A stretch of 64,000 nucleotides of DNA, taken from Zychaea mexicana (taxonomy: Eukaryota; Mucoromycota; Mucoromycetes; Mucorales; Lichtheimiaceae). The stretch's first letter is position 1. Every line of letters begins with the position of its first letter. Below are positions 1-12,229 of this stretch, in pieces. Where the stretch lies: the NCBI RefSeq assembly GCF_025766255.1, contig NW_026516761.1, positions 62,001 to 126,000 on the forward strand, written 5' to 3'. The notes under the pieces are model-generated. The model did no database searches. It was not told where the DNA came from and was given only the letters and a program-made list of their open reading frames with translations. Position numbers and translations under genes: made by a program.

Positions 1-501
1 AAAGGAGAAAAAGCGTGTTAAACAAAGCTATCGTTGGTTACTTTTTTTTGTGAGTAGTAAATAATATACCTCCAGAGCTGGTTTCATTGTTATCCAAAAT
101 AAAAATATCACACTTGCACGCAAAAAAGCAACAGAGAAACGCGATCTGGTTTCCCCTTCTATTGCTCTATAGGCGGCGTTCTAATTGATAGTAGTTCTAC
201 CCAATCCTATGGTTTGCTCACGCGCCTCCACAAAGAAAGAGAGTTTGCGCGTAGAGTGTAAGTACATGTTGTACGGCACTAATAGCAGCGTAACCAGGCG
301 TTAAATTCGGGCACAAATGTTTTGTTTCAGGTATGTATTTTATATATGCAGTTTCTTGAGGACGGACTGTTGACAGGGACAAATATACAAAGTGAGGAAG
401 AAATAATGTAGGAAGGCGGGCGTGGAGGAAGAATTGTTGTAACAAATCAATATTATTACTAGTGAAAATAGGGTGCAGATGTATGTGTGTGTGTGCGAGA
501 C
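1..501. other. Non-coding 3' flank
   Basis: I see no convincing gene here. The stretch lies downstream of the stop codon of the FAD-oxidase gene on the minus strand and would contain its 3' untranslated region. The short open frames on both strands have no recognisable motif and no splice partners. Confidence 0.5.
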
Positions 502-2436
502 TCAGGCATCGTTGGAAGTGACTGCAGTTTTCCATGGAACTTGCAATGGTACGCCTTCCACTGCTGCAATTCCTTCTGTTACAACCTTTTCAGCACTTGC
601 GACACACCCTTCCAAGAGCGGAATGCCAGGCCAGCAATATGAGCCGACAAACCAGATCCCACTATTTCCTTGACACCGGCCTAGCTGCAATGATGCTGTG
701 TTGCGGTCATCTTTAGGAGAAAACAGTCCATCGAATATAGCCTTTTTTGATGTCAACGTAACCGTGGCACGCTCAAACCAAGCCTTGGATAAAATCTTGT
801 CTGCTAATGGAGACACGCAAGGGTTGGTCGTCTGCATGTATATCAGATTATCCTTTGCTTTCAAGATATGATTGTCGTGTGTCATTGTCAAGATATGCGT
901 TGTCATGGTGGTATCGTGTGGATAAGGGATCGTCACGTCATTTTTTTCTGATAGTTGAACCGAGCTATCCAAGGACGCGAAGTTCAAGGATCGCCAGCTC
1001 TTTTGATCGGATGGAAGCAGCCGAGTGTCTGTGTGATTGACGACAACTGACTTGTCGTACCGGAACTGACCCAAAATGTCGCTGGCTAATCCGATGTCTT
1101 TGTACAGCGTTTGGTCAGCCTCCGTACAACAGGCCTTTTCTTGAGCAGATAGTAGTTGCGACCGGCATTGTTCAAGAATTTTGAGTGCTTGATTGCCTTG
1201 TGTTGCAAAGATAACGTGATGGAACTGGTAAATTCTGCCGGATGCATCTTGCAGTTCAAGTTTATAGCCAGGCACACTGCTTGGCTTGATGGATACAATA
1301 CAGGTCTGAAGGTGGATGTGTTGTAGAGGCGATGCTAGTTTTTGGACGATGTTACGCACGCCTCCCGAGACGACATATGACTCCTGAAATAATCCCATTG
1401 CCATGTACTCTTTAACGAACAAACCATATTAGTCATTACCTTTCAACCCTCCCTCCTTCCCACACCCCGTACTTCAAATATGCCCCACCCCTTGAATCAG
1501 AACACGGACATACCAAGAACATCGACTGCCGGATAATCCAACATGGACTTCCATGAGTTTGTGCACACTGCTGCGAATAGAGGAACGAAGATATCGTGCA
1601 CGAAATAAGGGTGAAAATGATGTCGCCGGAACCAATCGCCCAATGTCATGCGACTCACAATGTGTTCGCGATCCCGTAAATGTCCACGATGGTGTAACCA
1701 TAACGCCATTCCCATAAGCCAGAGATAGGATATGGACACAACGTAGAGTTTCCAGCATGTCTGATAAATATCGTATATATACTCGCCAAAAGTCGTTGCC
1801 CGAGATTCGGGCGATTCTAAGCTTCCGATTGTCCGAGATCCGCTGTAGCTTAACTGGGACTGATTGAGGGTCTTGTAAGTCGCTTGATCGGTCGCAATGC
1901 AGAGTGGTTCGTTTATGTTGGGAGCTTGGATACGGTACCACCCAAAACTGAACTTGGCTGGGATAAAGGATATATCCAAGTGTTGGTACAGTCGAAACAA
2001 GTGGGAGTAATAACCTGTTTTTTGTTTTGTTGTAGTCGTTATTATTATGGCAGTAACAGAATGATGTTTTTGTAGCGGTTTGTTTGTTACATGTTATGTT
2101 TGCACAGAATCAATTTTTTACCTGACATGAACGAGCGCATAGGTACCTAAACTTCATGTTGTTGGTTAGACATATCAGTAAAACCTACTCCACACCTCTT
2201 TCTTACAAAGATCCAGTTTTCCTTACATCTACCCGGAACTTGTCGTCCTCCCTGGATCCCACTGATATCGAAGCCGCATCCATGCCGAGCTTTTCGCCCT
2301 TTTCAAAGACATGCGGCTCAAAGTGCTCATTGTGCGATAAAAGATAGGCAGAAGTCAATCCTGCCAAGCCGGATCCAATCACTGCGACTTTGACAAGTGT
2401 TTGTTTTTCATCATTATCGTCCCGGGCAAGAACCAT
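502..2436 (-). CDS. FAD-dependent amine-oxidase-like oxidoreductase (COG2907 type)
   Basis: Four exons (2436-2227, 2146-2122, 2014-1514, 1409-502) join in phase to give 547 residues. The ATG is followed by a dinucleotide-binding fold with GxGxxG at residues 21-26 (VIGSGLAGLTSAYLL). The middle carries LGDWFRRHHFHPYFVHDIFVP, and the C-terminal FAD-closing segment reads GIWFVGSYCWPGIPLLEG near residues 496-513. This order is typical of the predicted NAD/FAD-binding COG2907 family, which often sits near fatty-acid or cyclopropane-synthase functions. The substrate cannot be read from sequence. Exon 2 is a 25-nt microexon encoding VPMRSFMS, needed to restore the conserved VDVPMR stretch. The exon 3/4 junction (donor GTATGT, acceptor after TTAAAG) is my least certain splice. 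No signal peptide is visible, so it is probably cytosolic or peripheral to membranes. Confidence 0.85.
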
Positions 2437-3653
2437 ATTTTATGGTTAATCTGTTTTTGTGTCTGTGTCTGTGTCTCGTCTCGAGAAGAAGGAAGGACCA
2501 GCGGAAAGCAGGTACGACTACCCAGATGCCTTTTATAATCGCAGGTCCTCCTGATTTTTTAATTACCGACTTGGATCAGAGGCGTACAAGAAGTTTGTAC
2601 CGTTTCGGGAAGGAAATCACCGGTTGCTGTGTCCAGGGTCCTTCTTCGTTCTCAGTATATTAAACACACTGTCACCTCTTTTCTCATCATCTATACCCCA
2701 GAATCGGCTTATACTTGCCGTTTTGATGACTCTTCAGCGTTGTTCTATAGAATACGTAGTCGTGTGATTTGCTTGGCACAAAGTGTTGAGCAAAATAGCT
2801 AGACTTGGTGCTCCACAACGCTTACGTATTATCTTTCTGAGCAACACCCCGTTTCCTGGTTTCGCAAGAGGTTGATGGTAATACATTTATTGTGGAATGT
2901 AAGCTTTGCGCACGATCCCTGCACTATAAGATATCATTTTGATCCGAAACGTCACCACTATCGTTAGTACGCTTCGTTTTAGAAGACGCATATATATTTT
3001 GCTCCATTAACTTATGGGCCAGAATCGATGATTTAATATCGGGCCTCTTCTGTCGTTTCATTTTTGGTAAGACTTCGTAAGACCGACACACCCCAAGAGC
3101 ATGTGTATTCTTAACAGAAATCAACATGATAAATTTGGGGCGAGCGCTCAGCAAAAAAAAACAAGTGCCGATGCTGTGCATACATATCACGCATATGTAC
3201 ATACGTATTTTAAACCTGGAATATCATTGATCACTATGCACTTTGAAAGAGTATCTTTCAGTAAAAAACCTTCTCCTTGACTTGCAAATTCTCCACTACC
3301 TTAAGATTATCGTAAGCGCCTGGTCCCTACTAAGAAACAATACATAACGCAACCGTCGCGTTATAAAAACTTATATCTACGACATCTGATGGCCTACGAA
3401 ATTCCCAATCGATAATCATTCGACGTCTCTATAGTGTTGCTATATAAAGCTCCTTACATTATATAAATGTAAGAAGCCACCGTTATGTGCCTCCAAACAT
3501 CAGAAAATTGGTCATCCAAAAAACATTGCTAGTTAAAATATGGGCGAATGCGTTTTTGTCACCTGCTCTAAATGAGAATTAACATCTATTATGCACTTTA
3601 TTGTTACAATATAACCTTGATTAACAACAATATTGATTCCGCCCATTCTTCTT
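2437..3653. other. Intergenic, AT-rich
   Basis: No gene recognised. This is the upstream region of the FAD oxidase gene and the downstream flank of the HET-domain gene. A 92-codon minus-strand frame at 2924-3202 has no motif, and I do not support it. Confidence 0.5.
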
Positions 3654-5276
3654 CTATACAATCACAAAAGATCCGTTTTGTGTCTGGTCCGTAAAATCAC
3701 TCAAGCTTGCGTGCTTTTGAAAATAGTACTTGCGGCAACGAAGGTATAAAACACCAATCGACCTATAGGTTGGTGTTTCTTTTGTATCACCATCAGCACC
3801 ACTAGCGTCTTGCTGTAGTCGAACAACTGGAAAGATCCGTGTACTTCGACTGTCAGTCGATTTGAATGGTATGTCGAGAATGATGCATTCGCTACAATCA
3901 CTTTCGTCCTCTTCCGTCAACGACAAGAACGAGAGAGGATGGTCGCTTCCGGGAGCAATCTCACGAGCCATCATCCCGCGTCTCATCTCTTCATGTTCAG
4001 GCTTGTCTGAAGACAGCTCGTCTATATAATGCGTGAACTTGAAACCTCCATCGTTCATATAACGGGATAGCTCCTCTTTGGTCAGTGGGAACTGGCGCGG
4101 TGTCACGGGAAGGTAGTTGCAGTTAATGATATTCAATCTGTGCTTTGCCGGATCGGTAGTTCTATCGACAGTGACAATATCGGACGGGTTCTCGACGAGT
4201 GTATATGCCTTATTGCGGATATGAATGCCTGAGATACCTGTCCAGGAAGGGAGATCATAGTAATCGCAAATGGTATTGTTATAGTCGCTCCGTGGTTTTC
4301 CAAAGCATAGAATGGATAAGTCTTTTTCGAGAAGATTGCTGTAAAAGCAGCTTAAGACGTGCAAGATTGGAAGATCATAGTTCACTTCCACCTCGATGAG
4401 ATCGGCAAATATGTTTGCAAGAGCATAAGCTCTATCGTGTTCTTTGGCAGTGTTGCGTGTGTGAGCGTGGCGTAAAACCATGTTGGCCGTGGGAGGCTCG
4501 GTTAGAAACAATTCAAACAAATCTTCGATCGTCCCCATATGTGCAGAAAGTGCCATGCCGCCAAAGAAGATGCGCGTTGATAGCCACAAGTGTGCGTTCC
4601 TGCCAACAAACACAATTTGTCTTGACATGATGGCTTCCTCAAGTGTCCACATGCGTTTGTACCACTGCGAGTCGCAAATGGCATGGAGGCAATTTTCAAT
4701 GGTGTTGCGCTCTTTGAACTTTTCGTCATTGATCACATGTCGTAGGTTCAAAATACCGCTAGTCCAGCTAACTTCTTTCACCCCTTCCGGAACCGACATT
4801 TCAGGAATCATGGCAACAGCGAATTTCCCGCTACGATAAATTTGGTGCATCCGTTCGATCTCGGAATGTTTGGCCACCTTGTCGTTTTGATCAATACACA
4901 TCTTGTCGTACCAGATATAATTGATTTCAAAATCCTTGCATAATTGCTGGACAAGCTGCTCGAATTTGACATGCTGTATCTCGTGTTCGAAAAATGATGC
5001 GCCTTCACTCGGTTTGTATATAAGTTGGTGATGTCCATTGTCAACGCATTCGTACTCTCCGTCCTCGCCTTGAACAAGATCGCCCGAGTAATTCCAAGAG
5101 TATGACAAAGTACAGTAACCATCTACAGCGTCGGTTCCTGGAACACGCTGCATGTCGGATGTACGGACAAGCCAGGTAGGTCGAAAGCCCTCGCTGTCCT
5201 CGTCAGCGGATAGATTAGTCCATGGTTTGCCGTCCATAAGGAGCGATATCTGACCGCTTACATATGTCATGTACAT
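3654..5276 (-). CDS. HET-domain (heterokaryon incompatibility-like) protein
   Basis: Single-exon frame of 540 residues. The three hallmark HET blocks are visible in order: YCTLSYSW at residues 54-61, IWYDKMCIDQ at 121-130 followed by ERMHQIY, and RMWTLEEA at 208-215. In ascomycetes HET domains trigger non-self recognition and cell death and are related to TIR-like folds. In Mucoromycota the role of these proteins is unknown. The C-terminal half (about 250-540) shows no domain I recognise. The chosen ATG leaves 53 residues before the first HET block, and a further 5' exon cannot be excluded. The gene stands alone, with more than 1 kb of non-coding sequence on each side. Confidence 0.85.
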   Translation of the reverse strand: MYMTYVSGQISLLMDGKPWTNLSADEDSEGFRPTWLVRTSDMQRVPGTDAVDGYCTLSYSWNYSGDLVQGEDGEYECVDNGHHQLIYKPSEGASFFEHEIQHVKFEQLVQQLCKDFEINYIWYDKMCIDQNDKVAKHSEIERMHQIYRSGKFAVAMIPEMSVPEGVKEVSWTSGILNLRHVINDEKFKERNTIENCLHAICDSQWYKRMWTLEEAIMSRQIVFVGRNAHLWLSTRIFFGGMALSAHMGTIEDLFELFLTEPPTANMVLRHAHTRNTAKEHDRAYALANIFADLIEVEVNYDLPILHVLSCFYSNLLEKDLSILCFGKPRSDYNNTICDYYDLPSWTGISGIHIRNKAYTLVENPSDIVTVDRTTDPAKHRLNIINCNYLPVTPRQFPLTKEELSRYMNDGGFKFTHYIDELSSDKPEHEEMRRGMMAREIAPGSDHPLSFLSLTEEDESDCSECIILDIPFKSTDSRSTRIFPVVRLQQDASGADGDTKETPTYRSIGVLYLRCRKYYFQKHASLSDFTDQTQNGSFVIV

Positions 5277-6486
5277 CGTTGACTAGCAAAAGGCTCTCTA
5301 TAAAAGTTAGTATGTATGCAATGCACGTAATAAGTAAGTCTCTACATCTTGGACTCACTTTGTATAAGGTTGCTTCTATCGATGATATATTAGCAGTCAA
5401 AAGCGATACTGAAAAAAGAGTCAATACAACACCCGTTTATAAACAGTTTCCTCCTTTTTGTGCAATATAAAAGTTGGTTGAGTTTGCTTGTCGTGTGATA
5501 CCATGCACATATGTATGCTTGTGGTCTTGAAAGCCACAGACGATCAATCTCGTGTTCCAATACCAAATCAGTCCAAAGAAGTTATCGGGCTTAGCGTACA
5601 AGATCCCTAATTGAGACATAATCGTACAAAAGGACATCAATCAGAATAAAACGGATCACACTCCTATTCTGGTACCATACAGAAATCCCTAAAGCTACGC
5701 GCTTCTAATAACAAAGAAGCTAGTAAAAAGTTATCTCTATCAAGATGTCAAGCTATTATACAGTAGTTTGGAATTGTTAAAATTCTCTTTCAATTGAAGA
5801 ATTACAAAAAAGCAGAGGTACTGATGGAGTTTTAAGTATGTGTGTGCTCTGCTGAACGCGGCGTAAGCATTGTACAAGACGTACATATATACTAATTAAG
5901 TAAACAGCGCCGAGTGTCTTTCATCTGTATTGCGTAGCAATGCTCAGGAGTACATAGACACACCGATGACTGCCAAAATAGACAATGCGTTGGTGTTGTT
6001 TGCACGAAGACAAAGAAAAAAGTACGTGCAGTTACTGATCCACTATAATAGACAGCAGAGAGTTTTTCGTTCGAAGAATGTAATTTTTTTAATACGATCA
6101 CGATCTAGCTGCCATATTAAGTATTAGCTATGCAAAGGATCTTGCAATGGATTGATACCGACCGCGCAACCAATAACGATTGTAGTTATCAAGTAAAATA
6201 GCTGTACATATAATGTTGGTCCTGATTCTATAGTTTAATGCGATTCATTTATAGGTCGTCTCCTTTGGGAATAACTGGCAGTACTAATATGGAGCAATCA
6301 CAAAGATTTATCATCTATCAAGTGGTTAGCTAATAAGTAAAATATAAGGCACACAGTGGTCCTGGTACTGGCAGCATTGTGAAGCTGGGTCGCTCCTTCC
6401 ATTTGCGTCTTGACGTAAATCAATCAGCGCAGTTCCTCGTTTCTGTGTTCCTTGATACAAAAACACGATCGATTCACTTCTCACCG
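5277..6486. other. Intergenic between two genes that diverge
   Basis: No gene recognised in 1.2 kb between the HET gene (leftward) and the DGCR6-like gene (rightward). Short open frames on both strands lack motifs. Promoters for both neighbours must lie here, but I cannot single out an element. Confidence 0.45.
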
Positions 6487-7766
6487 ATGGACCTTAGCCA
6501 ACTATTGACTCTTTTTAAGGTAATCATATAAACAGAAGTATAGAAATTGGTGCAATAAAGAAACGAACTGAAATTTTCTAGAGCCAAAAACAACCAGCAG
6601 AAGAAGAACAACAACAACAGCAAGAACAGCAGAACACGAATATTGCCAACTATCAAGATCCGATTGATGATCAAGTGAGTCAAATCGATTTTTTTTCAAC
6701 TTATGGACTGAGCACCAATCTTATACCTACAAATGATTGCTTTTACATTTCCAAAAGGCTCGAAACGGAATTTCTGCTGCACCACTTTCATTACCACTAG
6801 TGGATTCGTCCATCAGTGTTCCTTCTGGTATGAACTTGGGAGCAATCGACCCTGCTCTTATTGCAGAAGTACGACAGGAGTTCTTATCCCAGCAAGCCCC
6901 AACACGAATGGATCCACATGACCATGATCAGCAGCAGCAGCAACAGCAGTTCCAGTATCAGGATCAGGAACAGGAACAGCAAACGGATACACTTGATTCA
7001 CTCTTGGATTCTCTCCGGAGTGCTACAGAGATCACACCTCAGGTGTTGGTTGGATTAGGACGGATGTGTAAAGAAACGGAACTATTAGATGTACTACGAG
7101 AGTGTCAACAGATACAGGTAACTTAATGATAAATGTATATGCTCAGAAGTAAGGACTACAGAGTGCGTGGGTAATGTAATATGTCGTGTATATAGCATGA
7201 CACCGAGCGAAACCTCAGTAGCAAACGACAAACAATAGAATCAAGACATCAAAAAGCGCGAGATGCACTATTTGCACAGTAAGTGAAGAAATGTTGCTTT
7301 CTCGGTTCAGCCTTGGTCCCAGCAGAATTGAAGTAGTCATGAATTAAATTATATATTATTTAGAGAATTGGTAGGAGGAACACCAGATTATGAGGTACTG
7401 TTATCAGCTACACAAAGAAAAACGCGTTTTAAAAGGGGGGAGAACTGACTCAGTGCCCTCTTAGTCATTAGATCAGCAAACCCAGGCAGATCTCAGGAAA
7501 ATGGATATGCATATCCTTCGAGAGATGGATAGTCAGCTACGATCACAGCAAGTGAAATTGGCAAAGGTAACGGAATATATAGAAAAATATGCTTTGTTTG
7601 GGTTATATTAGATGTTCTTTGCAGGTTGTGTTGGGGAGTGGGGAGTTGTTTCTCACTCTACTGTTAATAGTTGAAAGTGCCGTTTTTCAAGCAGACGTTT
7701 GATCCTGCAGAAATCGAAATGCAACACAAGATCTTATCTATCCTGTTGAACATGGTGAATCAGTAA
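6487..7766 (+). CDS. DGCR6/Gdl-family-like coiled-coil protein
   Basis: Seven exons (6487-6519, 6582-6674, 6758-7117, 7196-7278, 7364-7394, 7465-7566, 7671-7766) join in phase to 265 residues. The N-terminal 100 residues are Gln/Glu-rich and probably disordered (CAG runs). The C-terminal part reads LLDVLRECQQIQHDTERNL, then a Lys/Arg/Gln coiled coil, then a final block with KVPFFKQTFDPAEIEMQHK. The pattern (EIQHxTEKxL, then E.D.K...QQ.L, then a PFF/GFY block followed by E..MQ...L) resembles animal DGCR6 and Drosophila gonadal protein, whose molecular role is unclear. The family call is from memory of that pattern, not a search. The gene is convergent with SEC62, 224 bp away. Confidence 0.6.
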
Positions 7767-7990
7767 ATTGCTGTTTGTTTCTTTCCCTCCCTCCCCTCTT
7801 GCACACCTCTTGCACAAGCTTTTTCGCCGATATCATCCCGTTCATCTATTATCCTTTGTCCAAACCAAAACAACCTAGCAGCCTGACTAAACACCCGATG
7901 CACATGTAAATATACGATACAATACATACATTAAAGCAATTTATAATATGCGATTTCGTAAATGATTTGTAGAAGGGGGAATGGTTTTGT

Positions 7991-8941
7991 TCAATCAGAG
8001 TTGGCGGCGGCACTCTCGGATGATGCTGTTGCTGCTGCAGCCTCTGGTGCCGGTGCTGGTGCTGCTGGTTCCTTTTCGCTGGTAGCCGATGGTGCAGACG
8101 ATGTTGACGAGGAGGTGGGAGGAGCAGCAGCATTCTTGTCTTTTGGTTCATCCCAGCCCCAGAACGGAATAAAGCTGTCGACAATGCCGACATCTTCGAA
8201 CAAGTTGGGGAAAATCCAGATACCGCGGGGAAGGACAATGATGGTGATGATGTACAGAATCAGTCGGATAATTGCAATGCCAAAGAATACGCCTAGAAGA
8301 CCAAGGATACCGACACTGAGGTACCATACACCCAATCGCAATGTTTCTGGCCAAAGTGGGAACAGCACGGCTGCTAATACAACCGCTACTAAAGCCACAG
8401 CGCCCAAGTATAATTTCAGTTGCGAGCCTTCCCAGATCCACATGTAATACCCATCGTCTTTGAGTTCTTGTTGTGGGTTGGGCTGCAGTACACGTGCAGA
8501 GCCTTTACCACCAATAGGATCGCCACGGTTCACTCGTAAAATGAAGCCATATTTGCCCATATCATTCATCACCTTGAGCGCGTCTTCACGAGTTGCCACT
8601 GCTTCACGATCTTTTGGGATCACTTTGGCGAATTCCTCCTTTAACAATGCGTTGAGGCCGCCTTTGCCTAAGTGACACAATTGACGACTCCAATTGATGA
8701 GCTGTCTCAATCCTTGCACCCTACCCATCCTTCCTTGCTTGTTTTTGTTGCACTTTCTAGTAAACAAAGAGAACTTACCTTTGAAATATTCGACACGCTT
8801 TCCGTTAAAGACGCCCTGCCGCAATTTCAAGCCGGATTTCTTTGTGTCTCGTAAAAAGTCGGCAGTCGCTTTGTAGAAAGGAGGTGCCGTTTTAGCATCG
8901 GCGATTCGAATTGTTTGCTGCGGTCCGTGTGAGTGACTCAT
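7991..8941 (-). CDS. SEC62: Sec62, ER post-translational translocation subunit
   Basis: Two exons (8941-8779, 8667-7991) give 279 residues. Sec62 is part of the Sec62/63 complex that drives post-translational import through the Sec61 channel in the ER membrane. The N-terminal cytosolic domain includes ADFLRDTKKSGLKLRQGVF and VEYFKGKGGLNALLKEEF across the splice. Then come GYYMWIWEGSQLKLYLGAVA, two hydrophobic segments separated by WPETLRLGVWYLS, and a membrane-exit motif FEDVGIVDSFIPFWGWD. The tail is Ser/Ala/Pro-rich and probably disordered. The single intron is 111 nt, a multiple of three without an in-frame stop, so an unspliced message would encode a 316-residue form. I prefer the spliced form because GTAAGT and TTAG bound it and the joined sequence matches the family. 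Confidence 0.95.
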   Translation of the reverse strand: MSHSHGPQQTIRIADAKTAPPFYKATADFLRDTKKSGLKLRQGVFNGKRVEYFKGKFSLFTRKCNKNKQGRMGRVQGLRQLINWSRQLCHLGKGGLNALLKEEFAKVIPKDREAVATREDALKVMNDMGKYGFILRVNRGDPIGGKGSARVLQPNPQQELKDDGYYMWIWEGSQLKLYLGAVALVAVVLAAVLFPLWPETLRLGVWYLSVGILGLLGVFFGIAIIRLILYIITIIVLPRGIWIFPNLFEDVGIVDSFIPFWGWDEPKDKNAAAPPTSSSTSSAPSATSEKEPAAPAPAPEAAAATASSESAAANSD

Positions 8942-11900
8942 TTTTTTTCAAAAAAAAAAAATAAACGAAAGAGAAAGGTTGATGTGCCTGTGGCAGATGG
9001 AAAAGAGAGGTAAAAATAAAAACGAGCTCTTTTCTTTTCTTGGGTCCGTGGACCTTACTCCCTATGATCCGGGTTGAAAAACAGCCAATCAGCGTAAGCC
9101 AATGCATATTTTTCAGCTGATAAGTCGCGTCAGCTTTTGCTAATAATAACTATGCTTTTTATTTTGGTAAGTATCTGATAGTACCGGCCTTCAGTCTTAT
9201 ATACCTGTCCGAGCTTATTTGATCAATCAAATACTTATTTCGAGTGCACGCGATCCCCAATCCTTGTAGAAAAAGGTACAGAAGTGTCAAAAAATTTTAA
9301 TAACTGGAAGCGTTGTAGTACAAATAAGTATTTTAAAAGAAAGGCGAACTTTTCTCCAAGTTCTTAATGTTGGTGAAACCAGTTTGCTACTCTGCAATGC
9401 AGCTTGCAGATATTTCAGTATTAATTAATTAACGAAGCCACCGTTCTATCATTGTTATTGCCAGTGCATTATGTAACCTGGAACGACTGATTTGCATCGG
9501 TGGCTAGCATTAGCAACCGTCAGTACTTCAATGAAGATGAAGTAGGCTCTAGAATAATCAGCAGAGTACGACGACAGCACTACGTATCAAGGGAACCAAA
9601 TACCTGTGTACATGAAATGATATCCATGATAAAAGATGCTTCTAATAACATGGTAATGTTGCGGCGGATGTAAAAGGACAGCGTTTTTGGTAGCTGTGAT
9701 GGATATGTAGGAAAAAGGACTAGGCATGGAAGAATATACATATAAATTCAATGTTATCATAGAAAGAATAGATAATATTGAGGGAAACAATGAACAACAA
9801 GTAATAATATCGTGTATCATACCATAACGACGTTACAGTATTACACTTGTCGGTAGTATCTACTACAGAGTTTTAATGTCTAATTGACGCAGCAGCGCCG
9901 CCATCATCATTATAACTACCTGCTCTGTCTATGATATCGATAACATTCTTGTCCACAATTGCTGCACGTAGAAAATCTACTGTCTCGCTTATGTTGACAA
10001 CACCCTTGCAATTCCAACTCCTTTACTACCTTTGTTTTCGGCATGCAACAGCAGATAATTAAATTTACCGTACACGTGTGAGACTAGACGTGCGGATATC
10101 TGTTCTCCTGTATATTTCGCTTCTGCTTTGCGTACACCAGTGAGACAGAGACCGGCCATCATCTTTGTAACGTGCTCATACCTGCTTTTGTTTTCGTGAA
10201 TCAACAGCAAGAGCAGCTCTTGTTTTTATAATGTCTAGCCAAAACATGATGAATGTGCTGTCTGGGACTGCTGACATATACAGTAACATCTTGGTTTGCG
10301 AAAACGTAAGGTGCACACGCTAAATCGATAAGATGTTCTCAAACCATTGGTAACACTTATTAGATCGTGATGCTTTTGCAAAAAAAAAAAAACCAATGCC
10401 ACGACATAGATAACGAAGTTATATACAGTGTCATATAATAGCAGCATGCGAAGGATAATACAGTATCTGATCAAAAGCAAAACTTATACAGTACTACATA
10501 CATATTTCTTATACATTCTTCTTCAGATGACAGGATTCTAAAGTGAAAATTCTCATCAGGCTCAGAACAAGATACAGAATTAGAACAAGAAAAGTATAGC
10601 TTACTTCTGGCAATACTCCAGAAATAATTCTATTTACCAAAGGCACTAGGAGAGTAATATATAGCAGGTTGAATAAGTAAAATGTATATCTTACTGTATG
10701 TAGACGAAAAAAGGGAAATGGACGGAAAAGAAAAATGGTTGATTAAATTATTAGAAAAAACGAAGATTGCTCATGTCCAATCTTTGCCAAAAGTAGGCGC
10801 TCTCAAGTATATTCGGATATATATTACATTTTATGATATGTCAGTGTTGATAGTGATAAGCGAGCTTTATTAACACATCAACAATCAATAACGGATAGTT
10901 TAACGAGAAGCAAAGAAAAGGAAAGCAAAGTGTGGATATTATTACGGTTATTAGTATGCTAAGATAGCGATGCAAGCGAGTATTACGATAAGCCGTATTC
11001 TAAATTATTCCTTGGTTAAGCTCTTTAACACATTGTTATGACTTAGCATGGTCTGTATCTCGTCTCTCAGTGCTGTTGCCGATATTATTCCTTTTAGATT
11101 TTCTTTGTTTCGGATCTTCCTTCTCGACACTTCTCTCTCCTTTTGCCGTCTATTACGATTATCTCGATTGATCGGGCGAAAACAGTAGCAGGCATTGGTT
11201 TTCATACAAAGAAATATGTATTAAGACTTGATAAATAGTTTAACTGGAATTGTATTATCAAACTTTCCATTTTGTGGAACTCACTCAAGGAGATCTGGTA
11301 TGTATTGTTTAAGTAGGCTTCAGATACACACGTATGCAATAAGTGTATACTAATGATGGTCAGCAATGATATTTCTGTCGTTAATAATATGTTTGTCTGC
11401 TATGAGATTTATAGTTCTTCCCTATCGTGCAATGTATGGTATGGTATATACAACAGCTGACGATAACTCTTCTACTTCTTGGATTGTCTATATACTTGTT
11501 ATGCGCGTGCAGTGTGTGGGGGGTGAGGAAAGCAGAAAGAGGAATATTTCTTTGTCAAACTATTTTATCTTATGGCGCCACGTGCCCCGTGATCTGCGCA
11601 CAGCTGCGCAAAGGATAAAACATATGTGATAATGGTAAGTTGACAACACATTTGCATACCTGTTGTCATGAATGCAAAAAGCATAGACTATCATTGATAG
11701 GAACACCATGCCCCTCACCCCCTAAATTTTTTCTCAGGGGGTTGCTTGATGGAAGGTCTGAGGTAGAAATATGACGACAAGGACCGGAGATCAGACAATA
11801 CCAGTTAGAGATGGAAGCATGTCAGTTGGAATAAGGATAATTCTTATTATTACACAGCACTTTTGATAACGATGATGGTTGTCGGCGGGAATTTCTCGAA

Positions 11901-12229
11901 AGAATGTCCCTGCCAGAAGGAAAAGAGAGAAAATAGAAGAAATACAGATTTGTGTATTGTGTGCGATTTTGCAAAGTGGCCCAACATCCAGTCTGGTGAG
12001 AAATTCCTCACTCGGTAGTCGCAAATACAACAGCAAACCCATTCCCAGCAATCGCTTTAAATATAAGATGATCTTCGTAGCTTTAATGACTATTGTCCTC
12101 TCTATTATCCTCTATAGCATCTCTTCCATCCACAACACTCTCCTGTCGTCGGATATACCCTAGCTACTACCTATCAACAACTACTGCTAGTACCCTTACC
12201 TTTCATTACAAATCACATCCCTGTATATC
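8942..12229. other. Gene-poor 3.3-kb interval
   Basis: No gene I can defend. A 73-codon minus-strand frame at 9989-10210 (contains KMMAGLCLTGVRKAEAKY) has protein-like composition but no family I know. A 63-codon plus-strand frame at 10682-10873 starts MYILLYVDEKRE, faintly like the YVDD region of a Copia reverse transcriptase; it could be a relic. A TATA-like TTTAAATATAAG at about 12056-12067 lies upstream of the secreted repeat protein gene. Confidence 0.4.

Noticed and set aside
8668..8778. Treating SEC62 as a single 316-codon exon
   Set aside because: GTAAGT and TTAG bound the stretch, and the spliced product restores the conserved VEYFKGK..LLKEEF continuity of Sec62.
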